Made by a program: the position numbers and the translations under genes. This document shows positions 33,801 through 46,817 of a stretch of DNA of 64,000 nt, piece by piece. Origin of the DNA: Phoronis australis (lineage: Eukaryota > Phoronida > Phoronidae); NCBI GenBank assembly GCA_002633005.1, contig NMRA01000030.1, positions 430,019 through 494,018 of the forward strand. Reading direction: 5' to 3'. The stretch's first letter is position 1. Each line of letters opens with the position of its first letter. Under the pieces are notes generated by a model. It had not been told where the DNA came from. It saw only the letters and a list, made by a program, of their open reading frames with translations, and did not search any database.

Positions 33801-36800
33801 AGTTGTTCCAACACAAGTGTTTGAAAGAACGAGACTTATAATTATACAAATAAGGACCAATCAAGACCAAAAATCAAGTTTGATAGATTAAGGTCTGTAT
33901 AACCCAGTATGTGCAAGAGATTGATCCAAGTTTTAGGTTCTATTATACTATCACATGTCCCTTTCTTCAGATTTCTTCATTTTTGCTATATTGACACGTT
34001 TTTAGCTGTTATGCTGTACGTCATCTACTCATTTTGTTTATGCGATCTGGAGTTTATAGTCTCTGTGGCCCATAATTTGTCAGTTTGTTCACATACATGT
34101 TGTCTGAAAACTGACACTGGCCAGCCAGGTAACATCACCTAATAATGGGAATCAACATACTGCGTTTTAGCCAATCAGAAGACAGAAACATCAATTACTT
34201 TAACTTGTAATAATGCATGAGGTAGCATGCTCCACATCAGAAGGAAGTACAAATTGTTCCAGATGAATTTGACATGGATTATAGCGTGAACTCGACATGA
34301 ATATCATCATAATTCTAGGATTGTTACTCGTGACCCTCACGCAATGAGTCAAGTTCTGCTTAAATCAGGTTCCAAGTTTCAGCTAGTCCGTTTTAAAAGA
34401 ATTGTCTACACTACGAGATATCAATGATAGCAAGCTTCAGCAGTAGTGCGGACGTTATTTACACGGGATAACACGACACATGCGAAACAATGCATCCCAC
34501 CTTACTGAGGTGGTTGTTCTGGAGTTATTGGAGTAACTAACCCCCACCTTATTGAGGTAGGGCAACCACAGTACCTTGTCCCAGCACAAGTCATAATGTG
34601 GTCACAAACCTGCAGACAAAATTAGGCAGAAGTAATTACCATTTCTGCCCTTGTTCAGTTACATGCGGGTGTATATTCCTGTTTTTGCCATATTTGCCAT
34701 ATGGTGAAGGGTGTACAGTGAGGACACTTGGCTGAACAGAGGCAAGTTGATCTAGAGCAAATTGTTCTAGAATAACTTGTAGTGTGAACATGACTTAACA
34801 CAAGCTGATCTCACTAAAAGCAAGTTGCTCTAGGTTAACACATAGTGTGAATACAAGGTAACACAACTAGGTGAAAACTTGGAATAACTGGTACAAGGAG
34901 CAACTGGGAAATGTATTTGTTTTAAAAGTAATTCCTTTAATGAAGTATTTCATGTAGAAACAATGAGAAATGAATTTTAAAGCATTAGGTATCAGCAGAG
35001 GAAAGATATCAGTTTCTGGTTGATTTAATGTGATTTAATGTGTCATTCAACAAAGTAAAGGACATTTATCATTGGCTAACAGTAAGTAATAAATCAACAT
35101 AAATATTCGTATTAAGAAAACTGAGAGATTACCGAGCTGTGTAAGAGATTAAAAATGTATTCAAGATTTTGCTCAATGGTGCTCATCAGAATGAAGGAAA
35201 ACAAAACATTTTTTGTAATTTTGAACAATGGAACACTGGTTATCTTTTCGAGACATTAGAATTCACCTTCTGTACAGGTAAAACATGAAGTTAAATCAAG
35301 ACTCTTAAATCAAGCATTTATGGGCAAATGTGACCGTTTCCACGAACCTGAGACCTTTTTATCTTGACACTTAGCACTGTACACACATATTTACAAAATC
35401 TCTTGACAATAAATACAAAATAAACTTATTGGTCAAAAGCGATAATCAATTTGAAAGAGGATTTTTAAAGAATATCTTTGTGGGTCTGTGGAAACCACAT
35501 AATCAGCCAGGGACAAGTAATTCCTCTCTGGTTAAAAACTCGAACTAAAACTAATTGCCTTTTGAAGACAATGCAAGTAGGAAGGGTTTAGGTCTCTACG
35601 GATGTCATTCATCATTACAACAAATCAGTCTTTTCTCTACACTGTTCCACAGCTAACGCTACCCATTGATTTTCAATTCACAGTCTGAAAACGCATCAAT
35701 ATTGGCTGGTCTTTAAGCAAGCCATTGTCACACCACTACACAGTAGAGTATCCCATATGAATGAAAAATAAAGGTGATTAAAACACAGTCAACCAGCGTG
35801 TTCTAATTATGACTAATGGAACTCCCTTTATACTTCACCAATTTTCAAAATTGTTTCAGGCGTCTCATCTATTAAGTCTAAAATTCTTCATAAGTCATTA
35901 ATTAGAGTGCTATGTTGTATTAATATTGGTGAATACACCACATTTAATTAATGAAATGCACCGACTACGTGATGAAATCCTACAAAATACCGATTGTTTG
36001 CAATAGCTACACTTTAGAGATACACGAGGATAAGGTTGATAGTAGTGTAACTACATTTATTACCTCACCTCAACGTAAATTATTTTAAGTGTGTTGAGCC
36101 GTTTCACTATGGAGATAAGTGACCATTAGATGGCCAAAAAACAACAAAAGATGATTATTCATTTATGGGTGTCAACAACTGCTGTCCATTTCCATAAGAT
36201 TGAAACCAGCAGTAACAGAAAAAGTTAATTTAGTCCAAAAAGGCAAAGTTGCTTATGGTCTGTGTTTGTTTTGAAAATAGAGTGGGATGTGTGGAATTTT
36301 TAGTTGCTCACTTTTTCAAAAAAGGAAATATACCTGAGATGTGCAAAAATGATGCAAGATTTTTTACTCTGTACTCATTGCTTGGCAAATCATGGCTTGA
36401 TAACTCTTACTTAGCGCAGGTTTTCAAATAAAACGAGACATGAAATTAATAAGTGGGGGAAGTTTTTAGTCAGTGAGAGCAGATCTCAAAATGAGTCGGG
36501 GTACAGAACAGAACCAACTATGGTTTTTCGACCTGATCTGCTGCGGAAGAAATATCTTTATACACAAAACAGGGGGATTAACTCTACAGAGCTACAGCAC
36601 CACTTTATCGTTCAGAGTTCATAGGTGAACCAAATCCAAGACAGGTCCAGATTACTCAGGGATCTAAACCAAAACTAACATTAAAACTAAAAAATGCTTT
36701 TAAGGCAGTTATTTGTTTCCGACAAAATAAGAATCAGCCAAAGAAACCTTTTCTAATCTTTCACTCAATGGCTAGAAGGTACAAATTGAATAAAACCAAT

Positions 36801-37747
36801 TCAGAAAAGAATACTTTGTAACTTTCATGTTTAAGACTGATCTAATAGTACCTGAATAAAACGAATAGAACACGCACGATTCTGCCAAATGACATTGGAA
36901 GTAAATTTTTACACTAGAAATACTGCCTAAGTGGTTTAAATAGTACTGAAACATGAAAGCAAAATTCAAGTCAATACAATAAAATAGCGTAGACAGGGAA
37001 AAATTTGTTTCCCTTCTTTTCATTACAAAATACTACGATTCCCAAGGATAGCTGGGCGTTTATATCCAACACACTGTCTTACCAACACAACAGCTGTGAT
37101 TTCTCACTCAATTCCTATGGCTCCCAACTGAGTGCGATGTGGAACACAACCACTGTCCGATTTCACCCAACATTTTCCCACCAACCCCCCCACCTAGATC
37201 ACCTGTGATTACCTTACCAACAAAAGCCATACTCACCACCCATCATGTCGTTTGTAAAAAGTGAGATGAAAAAATAATACCCACACCACAACAACACGGA
37301 GACACAACACAGAGATTCTAGACTACAGAGCTCAAACAACGTCCAAGGATCATATTGATCCGTTCTTGGGAAGTCTTCTTGAATCAGCAAATAGGAGGAG
37401 ACCTGGCGCACACTGCCATGAATAAATGAATATATTATGAGCAGTTCATGACAACAACACTTCAGTAAGGATTTCTGAGTTTTCTGCAATTCCGCAACAG
37501 TGGAATTAATATCAATTTCAGTTTTAGTAGTAGACACAAAGGAACGAAAAATCATAAAGACGGTAAAAATTACCATTTCTAATGTTGGTTTTAGAAGATA
37601 ATCTGCATAAATTATGCACATGCAATTGAATTACCCCCAAACCCAGAATTCCAGTGGGACGGACATGTCTTTTTATAAAAAGTAACATTATTTTCAAGAA
37701 GGTATCTTTGCATGACTGTGCTAATTAAGAAAAAAAATATTTTCAGC
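27802..37747. other. long non-coding stretch, probably intron of the long CELF isoform or its 5' flank
   Basis: AT-rich sequence with only chance-length frames (60-104 codons), none with a recognisable domain. RRM1 was looked for on the minus strand by its expected RNP motifs and was not seen. The only clear structure is the ~38-bp repeat near 29.9 kb. Confidence 0.5.
29849..29990. repeat. ~38-bp degenerate tandem repeat, 4 copies
   Basis: Units read approximately TTACAATTTAGATATACCAA, then GATTCATTTTTATCA, with increasing divergence towards the 3' end (for example CAGTTTGGATAAACTGAG). No coding significance. Confidence 0.8.
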
Positions 37748-37961
37748 TTTAAAGCTGCATTTCATCCTATTCAGCTGGCTAAAAACAAAAATGAAATTAC
37801 ACCTTTTACTCTCATAAAATCAGCCTCAAAATATTCTTTACCGTGATAGGATTGTATCCTATCCCGGTAAAGAATATTTCAAGACCAATTCTATGAGAAT
37901 ATTAGGCCCCCAGTCCATTTTCGTTTTTTTAGCCAGTTGAATAGGGCAAAACGCAACTTTA
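37748..37961. mobile_element. palindromic MITE (~214 bp, long inverted arms)
   Basis: The left end TTAAAGCTGCATTTCATCCT, then ATTCAGCTGGCTAAAAA, is mirrored by the right end, whose reverse complement reads TTAAAGTTGCGTTTTGCCCT, then ATTCAACTGGCTAAAAA. The centre folds with ATATTCTTTACCG.GATAGGAT against its complement around a TGT loop (37835-37880). Nearly the whole element can form one long hairpin. The outermost TTAA could be the target duplication or part of the arms. A single arm of the same family occurs at 51911-51980. Confidence 0.8.
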
Positions 37962-37978
37962 ATTGCAAAATCATAAGA

Positions 37979-38067
37979 TACGAGGCATCATGTTCACATG
38001 AATCTATGAAGGAGTAATAATGTAATACGAGGCATCATGTTCACATGAGTCTATGAAAGAGTAACAG
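37979..38067. repeat. two tandem copies of a 47-bp unit
   Basis: The unit TACGAGGCATCATGTTCACA, then TGARTCTATGAARGAGTAA, occurs twice with a period of 47 bases, immediately beside the palindromic MITE. Confidence 0.9.
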
Positions 38068-39261
38068 TCACAGGCCACACAAGTTTACAATCAACACAGA
38101 CCTCACAATCACTTCTTACGTCATACTGCTAATGTTTTGCAATTGGCTTGGTCTTTCTGTTCATTATTCAACTTGGATCAGTTGTCATGACTACAATGAT
38201 ATTATTAATGCATAACAATCTTAAACTCCCTCCAGTTGACTATATATGGTAGTTACCCATTCAAAAATACACCACCCGAGTTCTGCAAAAACTTTCGAAT
38301 CTTCAGAAACGAGACATTCAAAAATATTTTTCTCACATAACCAACCAATATTTGCATAAGACACTCCACAAAAATAGAGAAAATAATTTGATGTTTTAAA
38401 GTACAGAAGTACTCAAAAGCCGCACTTCGTTGTTTGATTCTTGATTGTTATAAACTTGAAGCTCTAGATAACCACATTTTGAAGAAATATTCTTCCAGGG
38501 GATAATAAAAAAACTAATTACTAAATGACTAGTAACTGTAAAAGGTATGATTACAGATTCACTACAGTTACTTTCTTCATCCCGCCTACTTAGTAAGATT
38601 AAATTCAATCCATACATTAAACAGTAACTATAGCAACATCATTTTCTAACCATGTAACCATAGAGGCAATCTAGAATCTAGAATCAGTTAGGACTGGATT
38701 AGCTTCAGTCAAAACATAGCATAAATACTGTCCTCGTTAGACCTCCTAGTGATTATTATCTCATACAACATGGTATTTTTATGATTTCGAAGGCTCATAT
38801 AGGAAATAATGGTAAATGAAACCAGCCGATAAAAGAAATTTAAGAAAACAAACATTGAAATATAAGTTCATGTATTCTCTCGGGCCTACAGTTAAGAAAT
38901 AGTCTTGACACAGCACGTTACCCTAAAAGGCACTTGTGTACGGCTCAAAAGGAATGCATCTGTTGATGAAATTTCAAAATGATTCACAAGGGGGAGTAGA
39001 ATATGTCAAATCCATTGGGAATTGCTAAAGTGTCATTGTCCAATCCATAGAAATCTATTTAGTAAATTTCCTAAAAATACACCAAGGAATTCAGTAGATA
39101 CAGAGATAAGTGTAAAAATTACTACTAGTAGTTGGGTTTGTCTGAAAGTCGTTGTCATCACCCTCATGGAAATACATGTATGCTCTCTAAGTTGGCTTGT
39201 CGCGGCAGGACACTAGTTTGGCAAGCTCGGTGACACAGAAATCATTTCTCATCTGAATTAG

Positions 39262-39612
39262 GAACAGTGTTATAGTTCTGTAAGTCATCTAAAACAGTGT
39301 TATAGCTATTTAAGTCATCTAAAACAGTGTTATAACTCAGTAAGTCGTCTAAAATGGTGTTACAGCTCTGTAAGTCATCTATACAGTATTATAGCTATGT
39401 AAATCATCTAAAACAGTGTTATAGCTATGTAAATCATCTAAAACAGTGTTATAGCTGTGTAAATCATCTAAACAGTGTTATAGCTCTGTATGTCATCTAA
39501 TACAGGGTTATAGCTAGGTAAGTAACCTAAACAGTGTACATCATCTAAGACAGTGTTAAAGCTCTGTAAGTCATCTAAAACAGTGTTATAGCTCTGTAAG
39601 TCATGTAAAACA
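39262..39612. repeat. ~30-bp minisatellite, about 11-12 copies
   Basis: The unit reads ACAGTGTTATAGCTCTGTAA then GTCATCTAAA, with variants CTATGTAAATC and CTATTTAAGTC and two partly deleted units near 39.53 kb. Confidence 0.93.
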
Positions 39613-40235
39613 AAAGTCATTTTCACTGACCACACATAACTAATTACAGTTGCTTTAACTAAAATCTGATTGTTGATTATACAATTATAAAAATCTGTCT
39701 AAATACCACCACAAATAATAAAAGTGTAATAATAATGAATACAACTAAATAAAGAATGACAGAACAGTAATACCTTAAAAGCTACAATTAGAACAAATAA
39801 AATACCAATTACAATACTAATAAAAATAGTAATATAATATCGAGGCCTATTGTTAGGAGGCTTCCCAATCACTGTGGTTCAAATGCTCAAAATCTCACTT
39901 TGTATAATTATGTTTCAGTGTTAAAAGAGAGACAGGGGTAATACCTTAATTATCATATAACAATAACATTAGTGCACCCAGCCTAATAAATGGGGGGCTC
40001 GAATTTTTGAGAATATGGACTGTTTACTAAGATTCATGAGGTACATTCAGAGCTTAATGTGCATTTACCGAATTTCGATAGTACCTACATTTTGCCTCAT
40101 TTTCTACTTTTTTCTAAGTGTTTGTTTCTCTGACGCGGACATTTTTACTCACTTCACCAAATGGGGGAGGGGCTTGTTTGACCCCCCAAGCCCCCCTGGG
40201 TGCACGCATGAATAAGTGAAATACAACAAAAACGG

Positions 40236-40380
40236 ATATATATATATACATATATTGCATATTCACATTTATATATACATAATTTTTATTCATATGTGTG
40301 TTTGGGTGTGTGTGTGTGTGTGTAAGTGTGTGCGCGCGCGCGCATACACATACACATATACATACACAGACACCCACCCA
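40236..40380. repeat. microsatellite cluster: (TA)n, (TG)n, (CG)n, (CA)n
   Basis: Successive TA, TG (about 40293-40331), CG (about 40332-40342) and CA/TA runs form almost continuous alternating purine-pyrimidine sequence, with TG on the left and CA on the right of a GCGCGCGCGC centre. Overlapping open frames here are low-complexity artefacts. Confidence 0.93.
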
Positions 40381-40434
40381 CATATATCAGCAGGAGATCC
40401 CCACAGGCAAAATCCCCTTCATTGAGGGCGGACC

Positions 40435-40465
40435 TACAATACAGTACAATACAATACAATACAAA
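40435..40465. repeat. (ACAAT)n pentanucleotide run
   Basis: About six consecutive ACAAT or ACAGT units directly follow the dinucleotide cluster. Confidence 0.9.
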
Positions 40466-43400
40466 ACCTTGCATTGTGTGCTTGATACAATATGTAAATG
40501 ATTAGTTCTGTACATTGCAATGATAAGCAGTATTACATTAATGTTGACAATGCCTTCAGGTTATGTAGAACCATATCCACACAGTTAAGTGGAACCATGT
40601 CCACAAGCCTGTGAATTTGTCCAAATATCTACAAAACAAATAGTGATGAACTCTGTAAAAATATTTTCTGAAAGTAAAAAGCAGGTTTTTAACTTTATAC
40701 CAATCTGTCATTAATTGGATCAAGAAATGGTGTTAATAAAACTTAACAAAAGCGAAAGATACATTCATAGCAATACAATAATTATCAATAACATGGGCAA
40801 ATTCAAGATGAAATCTCAAAAAAATGTTTCAGTTGCATAACATATTTTGTGTTTGTGTTACACAAGTTATGACTTTGTTTAGAAAAATCATAAAAGTCCT
40901 ACTTTTATAGTCCTTCATGTAATAGTGGAACATCTTAAAACAATTCCAAACAAGGATTTAGACAGACTGCATAATGCGTAGTAAGTATTTCATTAGCCTT
41001 CAAGTTGGTACATTGAGCTGTATACTAAATATACAGCTTTTTACTGATGTGGGTAAAAAAGTGGTAAGATAAAATCTTACAAAAAAATAGTGTCATTAAA
41101 AACTACAGTCTTCCTTGAGTAAACCAAATCATGTAACACCGTTGGAAAAAATGGCGTTCTACCATTAATCTGCTGCTAAAGTTGTGGAGCGAACTTTAGT
41201 GACGGCTTTCGGCACCATGAAACATTGTGTCACCTATTGGCCACTTTCTTTTTTTGCCAATTCTTCAATCAACTGTTGTTCTTTCACGAGGTTGCGTATA
41301 CGTCACAACAAATTATTGAAACTGGTTTCAGTTCATTATAAATTTTTAGAATTTTGATACCGAAAAAAAAAACGAGTTTCAGAAGAAATTTTGCTGCTGC
41401 TAAGCTCCCGAGAGATATAGCAAAAAATTAGGAAATGGCGCGACAGTGTCATGAGCGTACTGCTTTCAATACGACGACATAACTTTTCTTTGTTAGAAAA
41501 GGCGGAGGATTACACAAGAAAATGACGTTTATTAGACTGTTTTCCACTTAAACGGCTGTAACTGGCAGTCAGTGTCTTTTGATTACCAGATTTTGCATGC
41601 ACCCCGTCCGGTCTTTAGCTCTACATGTTGATTCAGGTTTCACGGCGGGTTGACGAGCAGAACTTAACCCTGGCAGTGTGCAATTTTGGGGTCTGCGAAA
41701 GAAATACACACAGTGGTACATAGCTGTATTTTGACGATAGTCTTCATACAGCTAGCTCGCTGGCTAGCATTTCATATGACTCTGAACAACCATTGCCCAG
41801 ATATGGAGTACCAAAGTTAGACAAATTGGATATTTTTCTAGGGTCCTATAACCTTCCTGATTGCACCGAAACACAGAAAACAGAACAAAGACTTCATCAC
41901 GGAAATTCTCAAGCATTTTTTCTATTGTCATTAGTCAATGACACGCTGACAATGCATAATTAGTTGGCAAGGATCGCATTCTAATTATGCTAACGAGTTG
42001 TCAGTCAATATTGCTAGTAGTATTGGACAAATTTCACTATTCACTATTGCCATGGAAACCAGCGAGACATTGTGTAATTAGGAATTCTGTTTGTTCAGAC
42101 TGTCACAGATACCTTTGTATAGGCAGGCCAATAGTTTAGTTTTCACTGTTTGACTTGACTAGTGTTTCAGATGTCAAAATGTATACTTGAAGGGCTTCAG
42201 AGAAAAAATCAAAGTGTGTGTAAATAGCAAGCAGGTGATGAGGAGCATCAAAGTGGTGTTGTATCTTGGTTGACATTTCCACATAAAAGATATGTACACA
42301 GCCAGGCATAAAAATGTCAATAATGCAAACAATGCAAGATTATGATGTTACCCTGTAAATGCTGAGCAAAAAATCATGGGGAACTAACCCACTGGTGTAA
42401 ATCCAGCTTCAATTTTAACTTGTCACATCAGATGTCATAATCATTCAGTTATTACTAAACAAAAGCAAAAATTGATATTTTTTGTTTCAAAAGTTAACCA
42501 TCTTGATAAAGTTATATTGAGCATGGTGTACGCCAGCCAAAAAGGTTCAACCTCTAAGTAAAATGTTAAGAATGAAGTTGTTTATTGATGACCTCGGTGT
42601 AACAATAAAAACAAGAAATGTCCACTGGTCTGAGTTCATTTAACTTAATAATTTATCAGAATGACAAAATTCAATCAAAACACTTAAGCTCTGCAGCCAT
42701 GTTAGAATGCAGAAGATATCTGCAAAGACCCCAGATGTTCAAAATATAAGTCAACCAATAAACGATAGGAGACGGAAGAGTCGCGGGACTTTTGCATATT
42801 CTGGAATTGACAAAATTTTCACTTAACCTAAATTCAAGGTTTTGTTCCACAGCAAGATCACTAAAAGAGATGTGCGGGTGATTAGATTTTTGTGAAAAAA
42901 TTGTGGAGACATGTATTGTTGCCAGTAACCATAGCATGTCTTAAGCAACTGCTTATTTTGACAACTGTAACTATCAGTTTGTCAGAATCATCGATGGCTA
43001 TTTCCCTTGGAGTACTAGTGCCAACAGTTCAGTAGAAAACTGTTAATAGTCTCATATGTTCAGCCTCAACTATGAAAGCTTAGCTGGAGAGCTAATGACA
43101 TAAGAACAATAGGTTTAAAATGTACTCATAGCTAAAACCAAAGAGTACTATCAAGAGCCTTTCGATGACGGTCTGCACTCTTGTTTACAGAGATCTCGTC
43201 TAATAAGTAATGAGTGAGTCTTTCGGAGGATGAGATGACTCCGCACCGAAAGATATTTAAAACTTTAATTTGCCACGAAATCTCAAAATGTTATGGAATA
43301 TGTTGAGGCTATTATTTTCTGTATCTATACCCCTAATAGGATTTGGAGTAAATATTTCAAATCTCATGAGGGGTCAAAATCGAGAAAGTTTAGCAATAAA

Positions 43401-44923
43401 CAAAAGCAATAACGAAAACAATCAACTTCTGTTGCGTTTGTCATCCATATATTCAGGACCACAGTGAACGTCCATTCAAAATTGCACCATGCCTATCACA
43501 TTTGTGGCCAAATTTTTCATCTTGAAATCTAACTCTTGTAAGTTACCTTTAAGTTATGAAAAGTTTCACCTTGGTGCTGTGGGATAAATTGTTAAATCAA
43601 TGATGTGTTCTTCTCACTTATGAGGACAGAATGAGATGTGGAAAGGGGGAATAGATACAGTAGAGATCTGAATCAGACAGAGAGACAGAATTGCACAGAA
43701 TGGTCACAGTGATCAGATGTTCGATAAACAACAAGAAAGACTCATACATCTTAAAGGGGTCAGAGCAAAGCCACACACAATTATGTGAGTTCAAGGCATG
43801 TGTTTCACAAGTAAGCTCTAGACCATACTGTACTAGCATAGAATACCGGAAATGAATCAGCCACCACTGAGATTAAAAATGTATTCTGAGTGAAAATTTA
43901 TGGCATTCTACAAGCAAAGATTTCTTGGCTGTAATTGCATTATGAATGTCTTGCATCGTGTAACACATCCAAGATAGTAATCTAACAGTGACATTAAAGG
44001 TTGAAACAAATATTAATGACTACAGCCAAATTGTTCATTTCATCCCCAATGCACTGGGCAGTGGGTGTCAGAAGTACTAGTTAATGAAAATGATCATGGT
44101 CGTACCTGATGCACCTAAAAGTGTTGGTTTCTGGGATTGAAAATTAATGAAAAATCGTTGGTGCTGAAGAATGAACTGTGGAATAAGGAAATCACTAAAA
44201 GCAATATGGCTACATGTCAAATGGAAATAAGCTATGGTTCTATGACCCAACACAGGAAAGTGTGCCATTTCCTTAGATAGGATTGCAGAATGATTATTGG
44301 AGACTATGAATATTCAAAACACACCAGATCTAGAGTGGATAAGGCATTTTCTATTGAAGAACTAGAAGATAACTACTATTGACAGCACGCAGAGCCAACA
44401 CACAACATCCAAATAGTACACATTTTGCATTAACATGCATCTCAAACAGCTTTAGGTCAATATTGTTGAAATGGAGTCTTAACTTCATTATGTGGTTGTT
44501 ACTGATACAGCTTGCAGCATCTCCGCCACTAATGGCTGAAATGGAAATGTAAGTTACCCTAGAGGATCACATCAGTTCAGCCATGTTGCCAGCAATGCAA
44601 ATGAGTGCATTGTTCATGGTGCATTGATGCATTTGCTCTGCTGAACCATGAAATTGTATAGCTTTCACAGAATAATGTAGACAATAATGAGCTAAATATC
44701 AAACTGCAATTATTTCAAATGAACACTATAAAATTATAACATGCAATTCACAACCTTATCAAACTTTTTTATCAAATATTCAATTCAAAAATAGTAGACG
44801 TTACATCTCATAATCGTTTGGTAAAAATTCTTCACTAATGGGAGAATATAGAAGAAATCTTTGTTTTTGTACATAACCACACCACTGTAAACATACTAAA
44901 GCACAACTAATAGCAATGGCTAC

Positions 44924-45030
44924 TTCCTAAAAATACAAGGACAACAATTTCAACTTCAGTCCTAAAAATACAAGTATAACTATCTCAACTTCCTAAAAAT
45001 ACAACTATAACAATCTCAACTTCCTGCTCA
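44924..45030. repeat. ~37-bp tandem repeat, 3 copies
   Basis: The unit TTCCTAAAAATACAASTATA then ACAATCTCAACT is repeated three times with small differences. Confidence 0.85.
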
Positions 45031-45559
45031 GTGCAAAATCACTTTGAAAGGGGAAGAAAATCAAGTTCAGAGATTTCAAGAATAATCAAATTAATTTCAG
45101 AACTAATTTGATTGTCAAGCTAAGCTCCCAAGGCTATACACCAAGGTCAAGGTCATCACTAATGCAGCTGAACAGAGATTGAGATTGAAACTCCAATACA
45201 GTCAGCTGCTCCACTTTGCACTTGTATACTCTCGATCAACCATTCTAAACATCAATCAGTAAAGTATACTTTGAATCCAATTATGATTTTTTACTATTAC
45301 TTTTTGATAATGTATTTTTGTCCATATGCTAAACACAATCAATTGAAACCGTTTCACACAAGACCATATATGGATTTTATATGGTATCCTCATGTATAAA
45401 TGCAATATAAATATAATATGATACATTGTAATAAATTAAGCAGCACATGGTATTAGGGAATTAAATTTATGCAGAGTGCCCCATCCATGCAAAGTGGACC
45501 TTATTTTTGTTCCAATCTCCAGGGAATATAAAAAATTCTAGAATCAATGTTCAAATGAA

Positions 45560-46110
45560 GAAAAGGTCAATTCATGGTTTGCGAAATACTTCTGTCAGAT
45601 ATCGTACCAAAGCTTTCCAAGTAAAAACTTGATTTTTTATCTGAAAATCATGTCAGACTGTAGCTCAAATTGATTGGCACCTGCAGACACCCCACCCACA
45701 CCTTGATACAAAGAATGAAGAGTCCACAGCTACCTTAATGAGATAATTGCACCAACACTTTCCACGTAAAAAATGATTTTCTTGCTGTGACCTTGAAAAT
45801 AGTGAAAAACTTTATTTTCTCGTGGGTCAGACCTTGAAAATAATGTCAAGGTCACCAAAAATGCCTGGCTCAGGGAGAGGTCCCAACTACACCATGATAA
45901 ACAATGTGAGGAAAATCTACAAGTTCTTTCAGGAGATATCATGCTAACAGCATTTTCTAGGTAAAACTTTTCTTGCTGTGACCTTGAACAAGATGTCAAG
46001 ATCACCAAAATCAACTGGCGCCTTGAGATGTCCCACCTTCACCAAAGTACAAAATAAGAACACAATCTACAGCTTCCTTTTCAAGATATCATGCCAACAA
46101 CATTGTGTGA
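45560..46110. repeat. dispersed repeat with ~170-bp degenerate periodicity
   Basis: Three diverged units each contain GATATCATGCCAACA or similar, then CTTTCCAAGTAAAA, then TTGCTGTGACCTTGAA, then ATGTCAAGGTCACCAAAA, then a dihydrofolate-like TTGGCRCCT...GACACCCCACC...CACC stretch and ACAATCTACAGCTTCCTT. The protein frames across it have no domain. It resembles the TGACCTTGA-rich interspersed repeats seen in many invertebrate genomes; the family was not identified. Confidence 0.6.
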
Positions 46111-46710
46111 CATGTGGACGTATGTATGGTTAAGAGTATCCCCATGCTTGGCGCTAATGCATGCCCGGGGAAAAACCATGACAGACATGGATTATAAAGG
46201 TGTTAGAAAAAAATCACACAGCACACAGTCAGATTTAGGGAGGGTGAGGAACCTGGGTCCCTCTCTGGGTATGACCAAAAGTGGCTGACAGGGTTTGTAC
46301 TTTGGACACTGTTGTCAAGCCCAACCCCTGTCCACATCCAAAAGTGTGACATGTCATAACAAAGGCTTAATACAAATAGACATTATGCGCCTCACAAAAC
46401 TGAAAGTCCTGCGTCCAGAACGTGAATTGGTTAAAATATTTTAGTTTTAATTTTGTAGTGATTTAACACAAAACCTCAAAGTTTGTCTATACTCATAGAC
46501 TAGGTTAACCTTACTATAAATAATCAATTTTTAAAATGTTATTACAGTGTTATTACAGATGCACATGAGTTTTTATGATCAACATATGTACCGATGATAA
46601 AAAATGTGCATAATAAGCTTGACATCACATATTATAAGACTGAGGATGGCAAAAGGTCATTTATTATAACAAAATATAAGTACAAAGAATAAGAATTAAA
46701 ATAAATATAA

Positions 46711-46817
46711 TAGGAAAAATAATCTCCGAAAAAAAATGGTCAATAAAAAGCGTGGGTCATTAGCTTGATATCAGACATGATAAAATAATCTCGGAAAAAA
46801 TTGTCAATAAAAAGCGC
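46711..46817. repeat. short direct duplication
   Basis: AAAATAATCTCSGAAAAAAA followed by GTCAATAAAAAGCG occurs at about 46711 and again at about 46783. Copies are about 70 bases apart. Confidence 0.75.

Larger units (their letters stand above)
38068..44923. other. non-coding stretch with scattered satellites
   Basis: No gene recognised. It contains the 30-bp minisatellite at 39.3-39.6 kb and the microsatellite cluster at 40.2-40.5 kb. The segment 41.14-41.70 kb is somewhat GC-richer with CpGs, and has a hairpin CTAAAGTT...AACTTTAG near 41.2 kb, but no coding frame. Confidence 0.45.

Noticed and set aside
39262-39612. CRISPR-like spaced repeats
   Set aside because: The units are contiguous minisatellites without unique spacers, and the genome is eukaryotic.
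40114-40501. Val/Cys- and Thr/His-rich frames
   Set aside because: These are dinucleotide microsatellite translations.
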